A DNA stretch of 42,260 nucleotides from assembly GCA_016937855.1 (NCBI GenBank), contig JAFGVU010000107.1, forward strand, positions 1-42,260. The letters run 5' to 3'. A program made the position numbers and the translations under genes. How positions within the stretch are numbered: the stretch's first letter is position 1; every line of letters starts with the position of its first letter. The notes below the pieces were generated by a model. The model saw only the letters and a program-made list of their open reading frames with translations, did not search any database and had not been told where the DNA came from. This DNA comes from Bacteroidales bacterium (GTDB lineage: Bacteria > Bacteroidota > Bacteroidia > Bacteroidales > ML635J-15). Below are positions 7,344 through 16,214 of the stretch, in pieces.

Positions 7344-8694
7344 TATAACCCTTTTTCTCCTCCTCCTCAACAACACTCTTGATTAAATCCGCCAACTTCT
7401 TTGCCTGATTGCGGCGAGAGTATTCCTCTATTCCATTTGAGAAACAATCGATTTTTTTTGATGTTTCAAATTCAGTATAAAGATCGTCCAAAACCCTGAA
7501 AAGATGAGCTGAGTTTTTAACTATTATTCCTGAGTTTGTCTCTAATAATAATTCTTCTTGCAACTTTTCATTTACCGGAGTTTTTGAAGTAATGTTGAAA
7601 TATTTAGCTTTTAACTTCTCTGATTCTTCATCCTCAGAAAAACAAAAAAGTATCTTTCTTTTTAAACCAAGATAGTCATAGATTTTTGTTCCCATGTATG
7701 AGTAGTAGTTAAAAAGAAGTAATAAGTTTCTTTCGGCTAATGATCGTAGTAGCTCCTCATTTGGCATTCGGGGAATCTTGAAAAAATGATTTTGCAGAGC
7801 AGAAAACTTTTCTAAAAGATTGTCAAAATCATCTTGGCTTAAATTTGTGCCGTATAAATAAATATGGATATTTTTATCTGGATTAATTGTCACAAATTCT
7901 GAAACTACTTTTAAAAAGATTTCTAATGGATGCCAATTATAAACAGTGCCAACAAAACCAATACTGAGGATTTCGTTCCCTTGTGAAATGTTTTGTACAG
8001 CACTAATGTTTTCCTCATCGAAACCGTTGGGACATATAAGGTTTGTCCTAGTTTCAACATTTTGGCGAATCTGACTTAAAAAGAATACAGAAACTGTAGA
8101 AACCCCTGATGCATTGGCGAGGAATTGTCTTTCTAATAGTTTATCTTTAAATATTCTGACAGGATTATTTCCTCTGCTTTTATCCTGAGTCCAAGGATCT
8201 CTATAATCAGCAATCCAGTGGACGTTAAATTTTGAACTGAGTTTAGCCGCATATTTGAAAAGAACAAACGGTTCGCCTGTAGCAATTATGATGTCAACCT
8301 TTTGCTTTTTTATGTATTTTTTCGCCCCGCGGTATATACCGGCTTTTGGCCCTACAAAAAACAAAAACTGCATAAATTCGTAATACGCAGTGACCAATTT
8401 TCTTAAAAACCGAAATTTATTTTCCCCATATTTAAGAATTATGCGATTCGATAAGTTGGGCTTATATGGAGTTCTAATTATAGTCCCAAATTCAGTTTCT
8501 TCAACTATTGTTTCGTTTGTTTCGCTCGGCGCAATATAATCCAGTTGGGTTCCGTATTTATTGCCCCATTGACGGGTAATAACAATAGGATAAAGTCCAA
8601 ATTCTTTAAAGTACTTATACCAACTAAACGGGCGCAATCCGCCAACGGAAACGTAGGGAGGAAAGTCGTATGCTATTATCAGGACTTTTTTCAT
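7249..8694 (-). CDS. Glycosyltransferase (GT4-like, GT-B fold) with repeat-encoded tail
   Basis: A 481-residue GT-B-type glycosyltransferase, probably cytoplasmic, acting on lipid-linked oligosaccharide. The N-terminal domain has the usual donor-enzyme start KVLIIAYDFPPYVSVGGLR and the segment IADYRDPWTQD. The C-terminal half contains IGFVGTVYNWHPLEIF and a DYLGLKRKILF segment that matches the nucleotide-sugar binding region. Residues 449-481 (GYRDKETRRQGDKVTR onward) are a translation of the octamer array and are not part of the normal fold. The ATG overlaps the stop of the next upstream gene by 4 bp (ATGA), suggesting coupled translation. Donor and acceptor cannot be told from sequence. Confidence 0.85.
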   Translation of the reverse strand: MKKVLIIAYDFPPYVSVGGLRPFSWYKYFKEFGLYPIVITRQWGNKYGTQLDYIAPSETNETIVEETEFGTIIRTPYKPNLSNRIILKYGENKFRFLRKLVTAYYEFMQFLFFVGPKAGIYRGAKKYIKKQKVDIIIATGEPFVLFKYAAKLSSKFNVHWIADYRDPWTQDKSRGNNPVRIFKDKLLERQFLANASGVSTVSVFFLSQIRQNVETRTNLICPNGFDEENISAVQNISQGNEILSIGFVGTVYNWHPLEIFLKVVSEFVTINPDKNIHIYLYGTNLSQDDFDNLLEKFSALQNHFFKIPRMPNEELLRSLAERNLLLLFNYYSYMGTKIYDYLGLKRKILFCFSEDEESEKLKAKYFNITSKTPVNEKLQEELLLETNSGIIVKNSAHLFRVLDDLYTEFETSKKIDCFSNGIEEYSRRNQAKKLADLIKSVVEEEEKKGYRDKETRRQGDKVTRRQGNKGTRRQGNKGTKI

Positions 8695-9866
8695 TTAAAA
8701 ATTTCTTTTAATACTTGTACTTGATTTTCCCAATTATATTTATTTGCTGCCAATTTACAATTTTTACGATAATCTGTTATATCTTCCATTGTAATATTAT
8801 TAATTGCTTCAGCTATTTTATGAGGATCGTTCTCAACTAGTTTTCCAATACAAAATTCTTTATATATAGCAACGGATTCAGGCATTTTGCTTGATATTAC
8901 CGGCAGACCAGCATGGATATATTCAAAAAGTTTGTTGGGAACGGCATATTTTTTACTCAAATTAATATCTTCTAGTAAATTGATCCCAAAGTCTGCAGCT
9001 GCAGTATAAGAAGGAAGTGTTGAAAGGCTTACCTTTTCGTGAAACAGTACTTTGTTTTCAAGCTTATACTGCTTTACCAAAGCTACTAGCTCATGCTTTA
9101 TCATTCCAGAACCAAGTATCAATAAGTAAATATCATCGCTTACATTTCTGAATGACTCTATCATTAAATGTAGGCCTCTACCATAATTTAAAACTCCTTG
9201 GTAAATCACCAGTTTGGAGCTTTGTTTTATGCCAAGCAATGACTTTAAATCTATCTCTACCATCGGGTTTTTAATATCAGGACAATTCATTAATATCTTT
9301 ATTCCTTTGTATTGGTACTTTTGCTCAAAGTATTTTCTAAGTTCATTACCTACTGTAACGAAAAAATCTGTCTTTTTCAAAAGCTTCTTTTCTGCATAAA
9401 AGCCTGCAAAGCGCATAAATAAAAGCAAAGCTTTAAATATTAGTGATTTAATAAACACTGCTTTTTTGGGAAAAAATTGATTTAACGTTTCATTATAAAT
9501 TTCGTGTGAATCGTAAATTAGTTTTGCTCCTGTTTTCTTTTTGATTTTTACAGCTGGTTTTAGGCAGGGTAAATCATTTGCCCAAACATAGTCATATTGC
9601 TTTTTGTTCTTTAAGACCTCTCTTGCTATGAAGTTAAACTCATTATAGAAAAAAGTATGCCTCAATAATTTACGATAATTAGACACTTGATATTTTATTG
9701 CAAATAAACTAATATTGCCATTGAAAATAAGCTCATCAGTTTTGTCTCCAAATACATAGTAAAGATCAATATTATTATTGTTATTGTTCAAAAGAGTCTT
9801 TATCACTTTTCTTACCCGGGAGTCATTCTTTATAGGGCCATTTAATAATATGCAAATTTGGTTCAT
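8691..9866 (-). CDS. Glycosyltransferase family 4 protein
   Basis: A 391-residue GT-B glycosyltransferase. It begins ICILLNGPIKNDSRVRKV, continues with LIYDSHEIYNET in the acceptor domain, and has the retaining GT4 signature in the C-terminal domain (VIYQGVLNYGRGLHLMIES, then PNKLFEYIHAGLPVIS). Length and layout are complete. A short Asn run near residue 30 comes from an ATT/GTT-rich stretch (about 9774-9791) and could vary in length. It overlaps both neighbours by 4 bp (ATGA), so it is part of the methyltransferase-to-glycosyltransferase operon. The sugar transferred is unknown. Confidence 0.9.
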   Translation of the reverse strand: MNQICILLNGPIKNDSRVRKVIKTLLNNNNNNIDLYYVFGDKTDELIFNGNISLFAIKYQVSNYRKLLRHTFFYNEFNFIAREVLKNKKQYDYVWANDLPCLKPAVKIKKKTGAKLIYDSHEIYNETLNQFFPKKAVFIKSLIFKALLLFMRFAGFYAEKKLLKKTDFFVTVGNELRKYFEQKYQYKGIKILMNCPDIKNPMVEIDLKSLLGIKQSSKLVIYQGVLNYGRGLHLMIESFRNVSDDIYLLILGSGMIKHELVALVKQYKLENKVLFHEKVSLSTLPSYTAAADFGINLLEDINLSKKYAVPNKLFEYIHAGLPVISSKMPESVAIYKEFCIGKLVENDPHKIAEAINNITMEDITDYRKNCKLAANKYNWENQVQVLKEIFK

Positions 9867-11068
9867 AAACTTAAGAAATTTAAGTATTTATTTAAATTTG
9901 AATCAAAAGTGTATTTGTTTTCAATCGTTAAACGAGCACTTTTACTTATTTGTAGCAAATCTACTCTATCTTCTAATATTTGTTTTAAAATGATTTCCCA
10001 TTCTTTTTGGTTTTTTGCTAAAAATGAATTTGAGCCGTTTTCAATAATATCACAGTTTATTGTAACTGCACTTGCTATACTTACTATTCCAAGACCCATA
10101 TATTGTATGAGTTTAAATCCTCCTTTTCCTTTTGATTTGTCGTCATTAATTAAGGGCATTAATCCAAAATCAATTTTAAGAAGATCTTCAATTTCAGTTT
10201 TTAGTGACCAAGGCACAAACTCAACAGTAAAATCTGTTTCTCGGATATAATTTTCTCCCCCAATAACCAATAATTTAAAGTCGTATTCTTTCGCAAGATT
10301 GTTCAAAATAGGTAATATTGTATCCAGTAAAAAGTAATTATGATTACCCCCAATCCATCCGAAAACTGGCTTATCTGGCAGAGTTGTATAATTTTTAGGT
10401 GGCAAGTGGTTATAATCAACACATGTAGGAATAACTAAAATATTCTTTTCATCCATATACTGCTTGGTGTTAATAACGTATGATTTGAGATAAGAAGATG
10501 CAACAATAAATTTATTGTACAGTTTTACGCTTTGTGTGAATTTATCACCATTTTCTAGCATAATTTTGCCGAAAGTTGATTCGATTGATCTTGGTTCCTG
10601 CTTGGCGGCAGCAATATTGTCATCAAAGTCAAGAATTACATTGTTATGTATTTTAAGTAAAAATTTATCAAGGAATAAGTTCCCATAATCATTATAAATT
10701 AACAGTTCTCTTCTTACAATTATTGTTTCATATCGGCAAGCATATAGGCATTGCCTGAATCTTTTATTCATGTATTTTCGCAAAAAATGAGACTTATTGT
10801 ATGATAAAAGAAAAGTATCAAAATCATTTTTGGTTTCTACTATTGTAAGGACTTCACTTTTTATGAAATTATTATTTAAAATTTCACTCCACTTCGATGC
10901 TCTATATTGATATCCTGCATTTTCATAAGGGAAGTTTTCAAGAAATATAACACCTTTGATTTTGTTTTTTTTACATCCCGTAAGCGAAAAAAGGTACTTT
11001 AATATTGATGTGACAATAAGAAGTAGATATAAATTTAGAACAAATACTAAGTTATTTAATTTATTCAT
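9863..11068 (-). CDS. Glycosyltransferase, GT4-like
   Basis: A GT-B-type glycosyltransferase of 401 residues using the ATG at 11068. The open frame extends 24 codons further upstream, but that would overlap the methyltransferase heavily, while the 11068 ATG gives the 4-bp ATGA overlap used by every other gene of this operon. Visible features are a hydrophobic N-terminal stretch (LYLLLIVTSILKYLF), possibly a membrane anchor, then NFPYENAGYQYRASKW, VILDFDDNIAAAKQEP, FGWIGGNHNYF, and the donor-site segment GKGGFKLIQYMGLGIVSIAS. The acidic DFDDN motif is typical of this subgroup. Substrates are unknown. Confidence 0.85.
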   Translation of the reverse strand: MNKLNNLVFVLNLYLLLIVTSILKYLFSLTGCKKNKIKGVIFLENFPYENAGYQYRASKWSEILNNNFIKSEVLTIVETKNDFDTFLLSYNKSHFLRKYMNKRFRQCLYACRYETIIVRRELLIYNDYGNLFLDKFLLKIHNNVILDFDDNIAAAKQEPRSIESTFGKIMLENGDKFTQSVKLYNKFIVASSYLKSYVINTKQYMDEKNILVIPTCVDYNHLPPKNYTTLPDKPVFGWIGGNHNYFLLDTILPILNNLAKEYDFKLLVIGGENYIRETDFTVEFVPWSLKTEIEDLLKIDFGLMPLINDDKSKGKGGFKLIQYMGLGIVSIASAVTINCDIIENGSNSFLAKNQKEWEIILKQILEDRVDLLQISKSARLTIENKYTFDSNLNKYLNFLSL

Positions 11069-11997
11069 TTTTTTGCAATAATAGTAAATTTCCAACCAGG
11101 GAAAAGCCTTGAAAACTTTTTTAAAGCCGAACCTTTCCATGTTGTGTGATCTTTTAACATTTCATGAATCGCATTTTCATTATTACTCATCGGCTCTGTG
11201 TTGATTTTATCTACTGCTTTACGTTTATTATCATGCTGCCAGTTGAATAATTTTAATACGAATTCGGGATAATACAGGTCTGTTTCTAGAATCGTAAAAC
11301 TATTTTCCAACAACCTCTTTTTTAAAAAACTGGGTGAAAAATGGCTAAGATGTCTTGGAAGGTCATAGGAAAGCCATTTTCTTTTTTTACTTATACGGAG
11401 GTCAAATGCTTTTACATTAGGGACTTCAATAACCAAAATACCATTTTTGTTCAAAAGCCGAAAGGCTTTCTCTATTACATACTTTGGATCTTTTACGTGT
11501 TCCAAGGTTTGATACATACAGATTACATCAAACTTTTTATCTGTCTCAAAGTCTTCAAATGTTCCGTTAAATATCTTCAAGTTATTTTTCATCAATGCAA
11601 GTTCAACAGCTTCAACAGATATCTCAATACCGTAAGTTTCCCAACCACGCTGAGTCATTTTATAAAGAAAATCACCATGAGCTGACCCTAATTCTAGAAG
11701 TTTACCTCGAGTTGAAAACCATTTCTCTATATCTTTGATTCTATTATAATAGTCTTCGACATTACTCTTTACTGATCCATCAGAATTAAAAAACTTATCA
11801 TGGTGTCTTGTGTCCTTAAAATAGTCAAAATCATAAAAGCTCTGCAAATCTTCATCTGAAGGTCTTGGATTTGTAAATATGTATCTGCAACTGCGGCATT
11901 CAGATATTTCCCACCCATCAAGACTGTCATATATTTTGTATTCGCTGCTTTTACAGAAAATACAGTTTTCTATTTTTACTAATTTAATATCTTCCAT
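11065..11997 (-). CDS. Class I SAM-dependent methyltransferase with N-terminal zinc ribbon
   Basis: A 310-residue SAM-dependent methyltransferase. The first 40 residues hold two CxxC pairs (CIFCKSS and CRSC), the small zinc-binding domain common to polysaccharide-locus C- or O-methyltransferases. The Rossmann core follows with LLELGSAHGDFLYKM (motif I, about residues 100-115), FDVICMYQTLEHVKDP and NGILVIEVPNV. It is the first gene of the operon that continues through three glycosyltransferases, linked by a 4-bp overlap. It probably methylates a sugar nucleotide or a nascent glycan, but the acceptor atom cannot be assigned. A TAAGTTTG box lies 48 nt upstream. Confidence 0.85.
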   Translation of the reverse strand: MEDIKLVKIENCIFCKSSEYKIYDSLDGWEISECRSCRYIFTNPRPSDEDLQSFYDFDYFKDTRHHDKFFNSDGSVKSNVEDYYNRIKDIEKWFSTRGKLLELGSAHGDFLYKMTQRGWETYGIEISVEAVELALMKNNLKIFNGTFEDFETDKKFDVICMYQTLEHVKDPKYVIEKAFRLLNKNGILVIEVPNVKAFDLRISKKRKWLSYDLPRHLSHFSPSFLKKRLLENSFTILETDLYYPEFVLKLFNWQHDNKRKAVDKINTEPMSNNENAIHEMLKDHTTWKGSALKKFSRLFPGWKFTIIAKK

Positions 11998-12044
11998 TAA
12001 AACACTGATTCATTAAATTCTACATGCAGTTAAAAATATCAATA

Positions 12045-12052
12045 CAAACTTA
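12045..12052 (-). promoter_or_regulatory. Candidate promoter of the methyltransferase-glycosyltransferase operon
   Basis: TAAGTTTG (TAnnTTTG type) on the minus strand lies in the 90-bp gap before the methyltransferase start. No clear -33 box is seen. If real, it starts a transcript covering the methyltransferase and three glycosyltransferase genes. Confidence 0.35.
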
Positions 12053-12087
12053 ATTAAAAAATGACATTAAAATAATTTTGATACTTT

Positions 12088-13587
12088 TTATTTTATGAGA
12101 TAATACAACACTTTGGCGATTTCCTTCATTCTTTCATACAAAGGTTTCTTTTTAGGCTTGTAAAAAGAAGGTGAAGGAATTTCAAATAATTCGGGCCAGT
12201 TGTGGTTAAGTAAAAATATGTTAAGTTCATTAAGTCCTTTTGCCCTGTGTTTCTTGGGCAAACATAATGCTAGATAAAAGATTTCCCGACTGTTGAAAGG
12301 CTCAAATGTGTCGTGAATAAAATCAGATTCTGCCCTGAGCATCCCGTGCCATCTCCCTAGCTTTTGCTCTATCAGGAACAAGTCTTCTATACTAATGTTG
12401 AAATCACGTTTTACATTCTTTGACATTTTTAGCCAAATTTCGAAAGCCTTTACAGAAAAATTATTTTCTCCCATAAAAGTAAGATTTGAAATGTCCTTGG
12501 GTTTGTAATTATAAGGCCTGTACCAGTATTTACTTCTGGCAACCTCATTTACAACCCCTCCAATAAACTTACTTCCATGCGTCATATTACAGAATCCCAC
12601 ATAATTATAATTTAAGAAAAAATCATTTTTTAGCGAACTGTTTTTGTTAAACAATTCTGTGAATTCAATGGTTGGTACCCCAACTGGTTTAAAAAGTGTG
12701 TAATTTAGGCTATAAGCCTCTGCAATCTTGAGTGGAATACGAAAGTCTTCTTCATTAGTATCGCTATCATAGTAAAATGTAGAACAATTTACTTTGCTTA
12801 AGTAAGGTTTACAATAGGCAAGGTTTACTCGGCTATCAAGACCTCCAGTTAATCCCAAAACAGCATTATAGTTATTAAATAAGGACTTATAATATCCTTT
12901 TAAAAGAGTGTCTATTTTATTAAATATTTCAAAGGAAGACTTTGGAATTACAACTTTTTTTTCTGGCCAGAAACGGATAGTATCTAAAGTTCTCAAATTG
13001 ATAAAAAAATCAGGAATAAGTGCTTTAACTTCTTCAAAAGGTGTTTCAATGCCAGGCCACCAAACACCAATATGTTTGCCCAAAGGTTTTAAAAAATTCA
13101 TCCTGACATTTGTCGAAATTTTTAAATTAAAAATATCTGCTATTAAGTTTTCTGATGATGAGAAAGCTTTTTTGCCTTCTATTTTACTAAAAAAAACCTG
13201 CTTCAAGCCCGATGCATCATTGAAAAGATATGCACCATTAATATCCTGATAAAATATTGCCCATCTACCACACATTTTATGTGTAGCTTTAATAATCTCA
13301 TCAATGGTCTGGTTATTCTCAAATATCAGCTTCAAATTTCCATTGTTGTCCATTAGTGGATTTGATGCATTTAACAAGTAACCAAACAATATTATATGTC
13401 GATTACCGGAACTCAATCTCTCGAATTCACAGGTAGGGTGGATATATGTATAATAGTCTCCACAATTGAATGTGACAAATGAACTCAACAGATGATTCTC
13501 AATTTTGTAATCGCAGACGATGAATTGCCTACTATATGCCATTTTTGTTATATTTATTTTCTCATATAAAATTGTGTCTTTGCTCAT
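12088..13587 (-). CDS. Asparagine-synthetase-like protein with degenerate glutaminase domain
   Basis: A 499-residue relative of AsnB-type glutamine amidotransferases. The C-terminal half carries the PP-loop signature LGLTGGLDSRVNLAY near residues 242-256, which activates a carboxylate through AMP. The N-terminal region still resembles the Ntn glutaminase fold (GRWAIFYQDINGAYLFND), but the protein begins MSKDTILYEK, so the catalytic Cys2 is missing. It would therefore use free ammonia or another amine, or have a different role. Such proteins are common in polysaccharide loci and are thought to amidate uronic acids or similar carboxyl groups; a nonulosonate carboxylate is one possible target. 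It is transcribed toward the methyltransferase and is divergent from the GT52-like gene. Confidence 0.8.
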   Translation of the reverse strand: MSKDTILYEKINITKMAYSRQFIVCDYKIENHLLSSFVTFNCGDYYTYIHPTCEFERLSSGNRHIILFGYLLNASNPLMDNNGNLKLIFENNQTIDEIIKATHKMCGRWAIFYQDINGAYLFNDASGLKQVFFSKIEGKKAFSSSENLIADIFNLKISTNVRMNFLKPLGKHIGVWWPGIETPFEEVKALIPDFFINLRTLDTIRFWPEKKVVIPKSSFEIFNKIDTLLKGYYKSLFNNYNAVLGLTGGLDSRVNLAYCKPYLSKVNCSTFYYDSDTNEEDFRIPLKIAEAYSLNYTLFKPVGVPTIEFTELFNKNSSLKNDFFLNYNYVGFCNMTHGSKFIGGVVNEVARSKYWYRPYNYKPKDISNLTFMGENNFSVKAFEIWLKMSKNVKRDFNISIEDLFLIEQKLGRWHGMLRAESDFIHDTFEPFNSREIFYLALCLPKKHRAKGLNELNIFLLNHNWPELFEIPSPSFYKPKKKPLYERMKEIAKVLYYLIK

Positions 13588-13678
13588 GTAAATCTACTTG
13601 GTTATTTGATGCGATAAAATTAAACTAAAAATTATAAATGTGAAATATTTTTTATCTCAGGGGTAAAATTAAAAGATG

Positions 13679-13706
13679 TTGTGTTTTAAAATTATTGCTA
13701 TATTTG
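13679..13706 (+). promoter_or_regulatory. Promoter for the GT52-like/Wzx gene pair
   Basis: TATATTTG at 13699-13706 is a perfect TAnnTTTG box. A TTG at 13679-13681, 17 nt upstream, serves as a plausible -33 element. The start codon follows about 30 nt downstream. Confidence 0.55.
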
Positions 13707-13736
13707 GCAACACTTTTAATTTAAAAAGTAAGAACA

Positions 13737-14705
13737 GTGTATTATTATATCAGTCATACATATACTATGTGGAGTGTTGCAAAAAATCAACACTTTAGCG
13801 ATGTGGTAATAATAACACCAAACAAGATTTTGTTGGAGTTTCTTAATAAAATGCAAATAAAGTATATCGAAATTGATACTCTTGTGGACTATTCATTAAA
13901 AGGATTGAAAGCACATAAGCATACTCTTGATATGATTGCCTTGCAAATCTTTTCACATGACATATACTTTGAACATATTGCGCATGATTACTGGGGGCTT
14001 TATTTAATGTACATGTTAAGAAAAACAAACAAAGTTTACTTCGACTATCCGCTTTCTGTCTGCCCAATCAGAAACACAATACTAGATACAATTTTGGAAA
14101 AGAATAGCAGGACAGTTTTTAAAGAAAACCTTATCCGTTATTTTGTTACTGGTGTCCGTTTCAATGTTTTACGCACTCCAAATAATCCGATTGTTGGAAT
14201 ACATCTGAAAAGAATATATAGGCTTTTTAAATTCTTAAAAATCGAGTATAATCATGATATCTTTATTAAAAACCGACAGCTTGTTGCAGATGTTTATAAA
14301 CTATCTATACCACAAATAGTACTAGCCGATCAGGGAGATATTCTTTATTCATATCCGGAAGCACTTACCGGGATGATATCTGAACTTGCAAAAGAATTCA
14401 GGATATTGCTTAAGCAGCATCCAAGATTATTAACGAAAGACAAGGTCTTATTGGCATCTTTAGATAAAGTCCCTACGGAAATACCTATGGAACTACTGAT
14501 TTCGGAAGAGACAGTAATAGTTGGGATTGCTTCAGCTTTTTTGAGGGATTTTAATTCGATATCCCTGATAAGATTGGTTGATTTTTATAACGAAGAAAAA
14601 AGAGAATATTACTATAATTTCATAAAAACCGATAATGTGCAGATTCCGGAAACGCCAGAAGAGTTTATTAAATTGATCAGGGATAGGTTGTTAGCGAATA
14701 GTTAA
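13737..14705 (+). CDS. GT52/sialyltransferase-like protein, candidate nonulosonate transferase
   Basis: A 322-residue protein without an obvious common family name. Its pattern matches the GT52 and polysialyltransferase-type GT-B enzymes. It has a short N-terminal strand YYYISHTYTMWS, a mid-protein strand IVLADQG (residues 194-200), the HP motif in LLKQHPRL (His228-Pro229), and a serine-containing VVGIASAF strand (Ser266) preceded by IPMELLI. In bacterial sialyltransferases the HP motif contacts CMP and a following Ser motif binds its phosphate. The start is GTG at 13737; an ATG at 13767 would remove the first strand, so I keep GTG. It pairs with the flippase gene 20 bp away, and the large nonulosonate operon faces this pair. 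The family call is by eye and tentative, but it would supply the transferase the locus needs. Confidence 0.5.
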   Translation: MYYYISHTYTMWSVAKNQHFSDVVIITPNKILLEFLNKMQIKYIEIDTLVDYSLKGLKAHKHTLDMIALQIFSHDIYFEHIAHDYWGLYLMYMLRKTNKVYFDYPLSVCPIRNTILDTILEKNSRTVFKENLIRYFVTGVRFNVLRTPNNPIVGIHLKRIYRLFKFLKIEYNHDIFIKNRQLVADVYKLSIPQIVLADQGDILYSYPEALTGMISELAKEFRILLKQHPRLLTKDKVLLASLDKVPTEIPMELLISEETVIVGIASAFLRDFNSISLIRLVDFYNEEKREYYYNFIKTDNVQIPETPEEFIKLIRDRLLANS

Positions 14706-14733
14706 TATAAATATAATAATCTGGGTGGTAGAA

Positions 14734-16188
14734 ATGGAAAAATCAATACGACAGCATGCAGCATCAGGGGTATTATGGGGGGCAGTTGGTCAGTTAGGAA
14801 CACAAACATTTAATTTTATCCTTTCGATAATTCTTGCTAGATTGCTTTTTCCTGAAGAATTCGGGTTGCTAGCAATGATAAGTATCTTTATAGCTATTGC
14901 CGAAGTGTTTATAAATTCAGGTTTGGGCGCAGCTATCATTCGAAAGAAAGATGCTACACCACAGGACTGTTCAACAGTATTTTATTTTAATATAGCAGTC
15001 AGTGCACTTTTTTATGTTATATTATTTTTCTCTGCTCCATTAGTATCTGCTTTTTTCAATGAACCTATACTTGTTAATTTAACACGATTAATCTCAATTG
15101 TTTTTATTTTAAACGCGTTTGGCGTTGTTCAGAATGCCCTGTTAGCAAAAGAACTTAACTTCAAAAAAATTAAGCTTATTGAACTCTCCAGTCTGGCTAT
15201 TTCCGTATTGCCGACAATTTATCTGGCTTATCATGGATATGGGGTTTATAGTCTAGTTGCTCAAAGATTGGTGCAATCTTTCTTTAAAAGCATGTTTTTA
15301 TGGGTGTTCTCAAAATGGAAACCTAGAGATGGATTTAGTGTTAAGTCGTTTAAGAGCCTATTCGCGTTTGGGTCAAAGATTTTACTGACCGGAATTTTCA
15401 ATATTATTTTTACCAATATTGATTCAATTTTAATAGGAAAAATTTTTCTTGCCCAGCAATTGGGTTTCTATTCAAAGGCAAAAGCAACAAAAGATCTGCC
15501 TGTTAATACTTTGTCAAATATACTCACTTTGCCTGTATATTCAATAATGGCAAAAATACATGATGATCACGAGGCTTTAAGAAGATTGAATATTAAGTTT
15601 TACAAAGTATTTTCTTTTGTGTTTTTTCCGATTGTTTTTGGGTTGATTGCGGTGGCAGAACCACTTATAATTACAATGTACACTGAAAAATGGGCTTTTT
15701 CGATTCCGATGCTAAGGATACTTGCGTTTACGGCTATCCCGTTTTTATTAGGATATATACAGGATCAAACGATTATTGCAAAGGGCTTGTCTGGATTATA
15801 CATGAAACTTTCAATAATTAACAGGGTTATCAATGTTGTAACAATTCCGATCGGGATTTTTTGGGGCTTGTTTCCGTTTTTATGGAGTATTACCATTGTC
15901 AGCCTGATAGGATTATTTATTAGCAATCATTATACTGGAAGGCTTATAAACGTTAAATTTTTTGATTATGTAAAAATAATGTTTCCCTATTTTGGGATGT
16001 CATTATTGATGTTTGGAGTTGTTTCACTTTGGGAACTTATTCCTTTTGTAAAGCAATACATTAAGTTATTTGTACAGTCAGGTACAGGACTTGGTGTCTA
16101 TCTGGGGATTGCATATTTATTCAAAGTGGAAGAACTGGAATATGTTAAAACAATCATTCTTGGACGTTTAAAATTCGAAAAAAAATAA
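14734..16188 (+). CDS. wzx: Polysaccharide flippase (Wzx/WzxC type, MOP superfamily)
   Basis: A 484-residue integral membrane protein with about twelve to fourteen helices, expected to move lipid-linked oligosaccharide across the inner membrane. The N-terminus is typical (SIRQHAASGVLWGAVGQ), followed by LARLLFPEEFGLLAMISIF and the loop GLGAAIIRKKDATPQD; these are WzxC/polysaccharide-synthesis signatures. The frame opens with GTG at 14725, but ATG at 14734 is better placed after a GGTGG purine-rich stretch and gives the usual start. It follows the GT52-like gene on the same transcript. It converges with the nonulosonate operon at a stem-loop just after its stop. Confidence 0.9.
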   Translation: MEKSIRQHAASGVLWGAVGQLGTQTFNFILSIILARLLFPEEFGLLAMISIFIAIAEVFINSGLGAAIIRKKDATPQDCSTVFYFNIAVSALFYVILFFSAPLVSAFFNEPILVNLTRLISIVFILNAFGVVQNALLAKELNFKKIKLIELSSLAISVLPTIYLAYHGYGVYSLVAQRLVQSFFKSMFLWVFSKWKPRDGFSVKSFKSLFAFGSKILLTGIFNIIFTNIDSILIGKIFLAQQLGFYSKAKATKDLPVNTLSNILTLPVYSIMAKIHDDHEALRRLNIKFYKVFSFVFFPIVFGLIAVAEPLIITMYTEKWAFSIPMLRILAFTAIPFLLGYIQDQTIIAKGLSGLYMKLSIINRVINVVTIPIGIFWGLFPFLWSITIVSLIGLFISNHYTGRLINVKFFDYVKIMFPYFGMSLLMFGVVSLWELIPFVKQYIKLFVQSGTGLGVYLGIAYLFKVEELEYVKTIILGRLKFEKK

Positions 16189-16199
16189 TGCTCTAGAAT

Positions 16200-16214
16200 G
16201 TAGGTTACACCTAC
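16200..16214. terminator. Candidate terminator between convergent flippase and SGNH genes
   Basis: A perfect 6-bp stem (GTAGGT / ACCTAC, 3-nt loop) is followed on the plus strand by TTTATTATTT. It overlaps the stop of the convergent SGNH gene. It is short but well placed to end the wzx transcript. Confidence 0.35.

Noticed and set aside
7159-7386. Two plus-strand Cys/Leu-rich frames over the large octamer array
   Set aside because: They are periodic repeat translations with no start context and no independent support.
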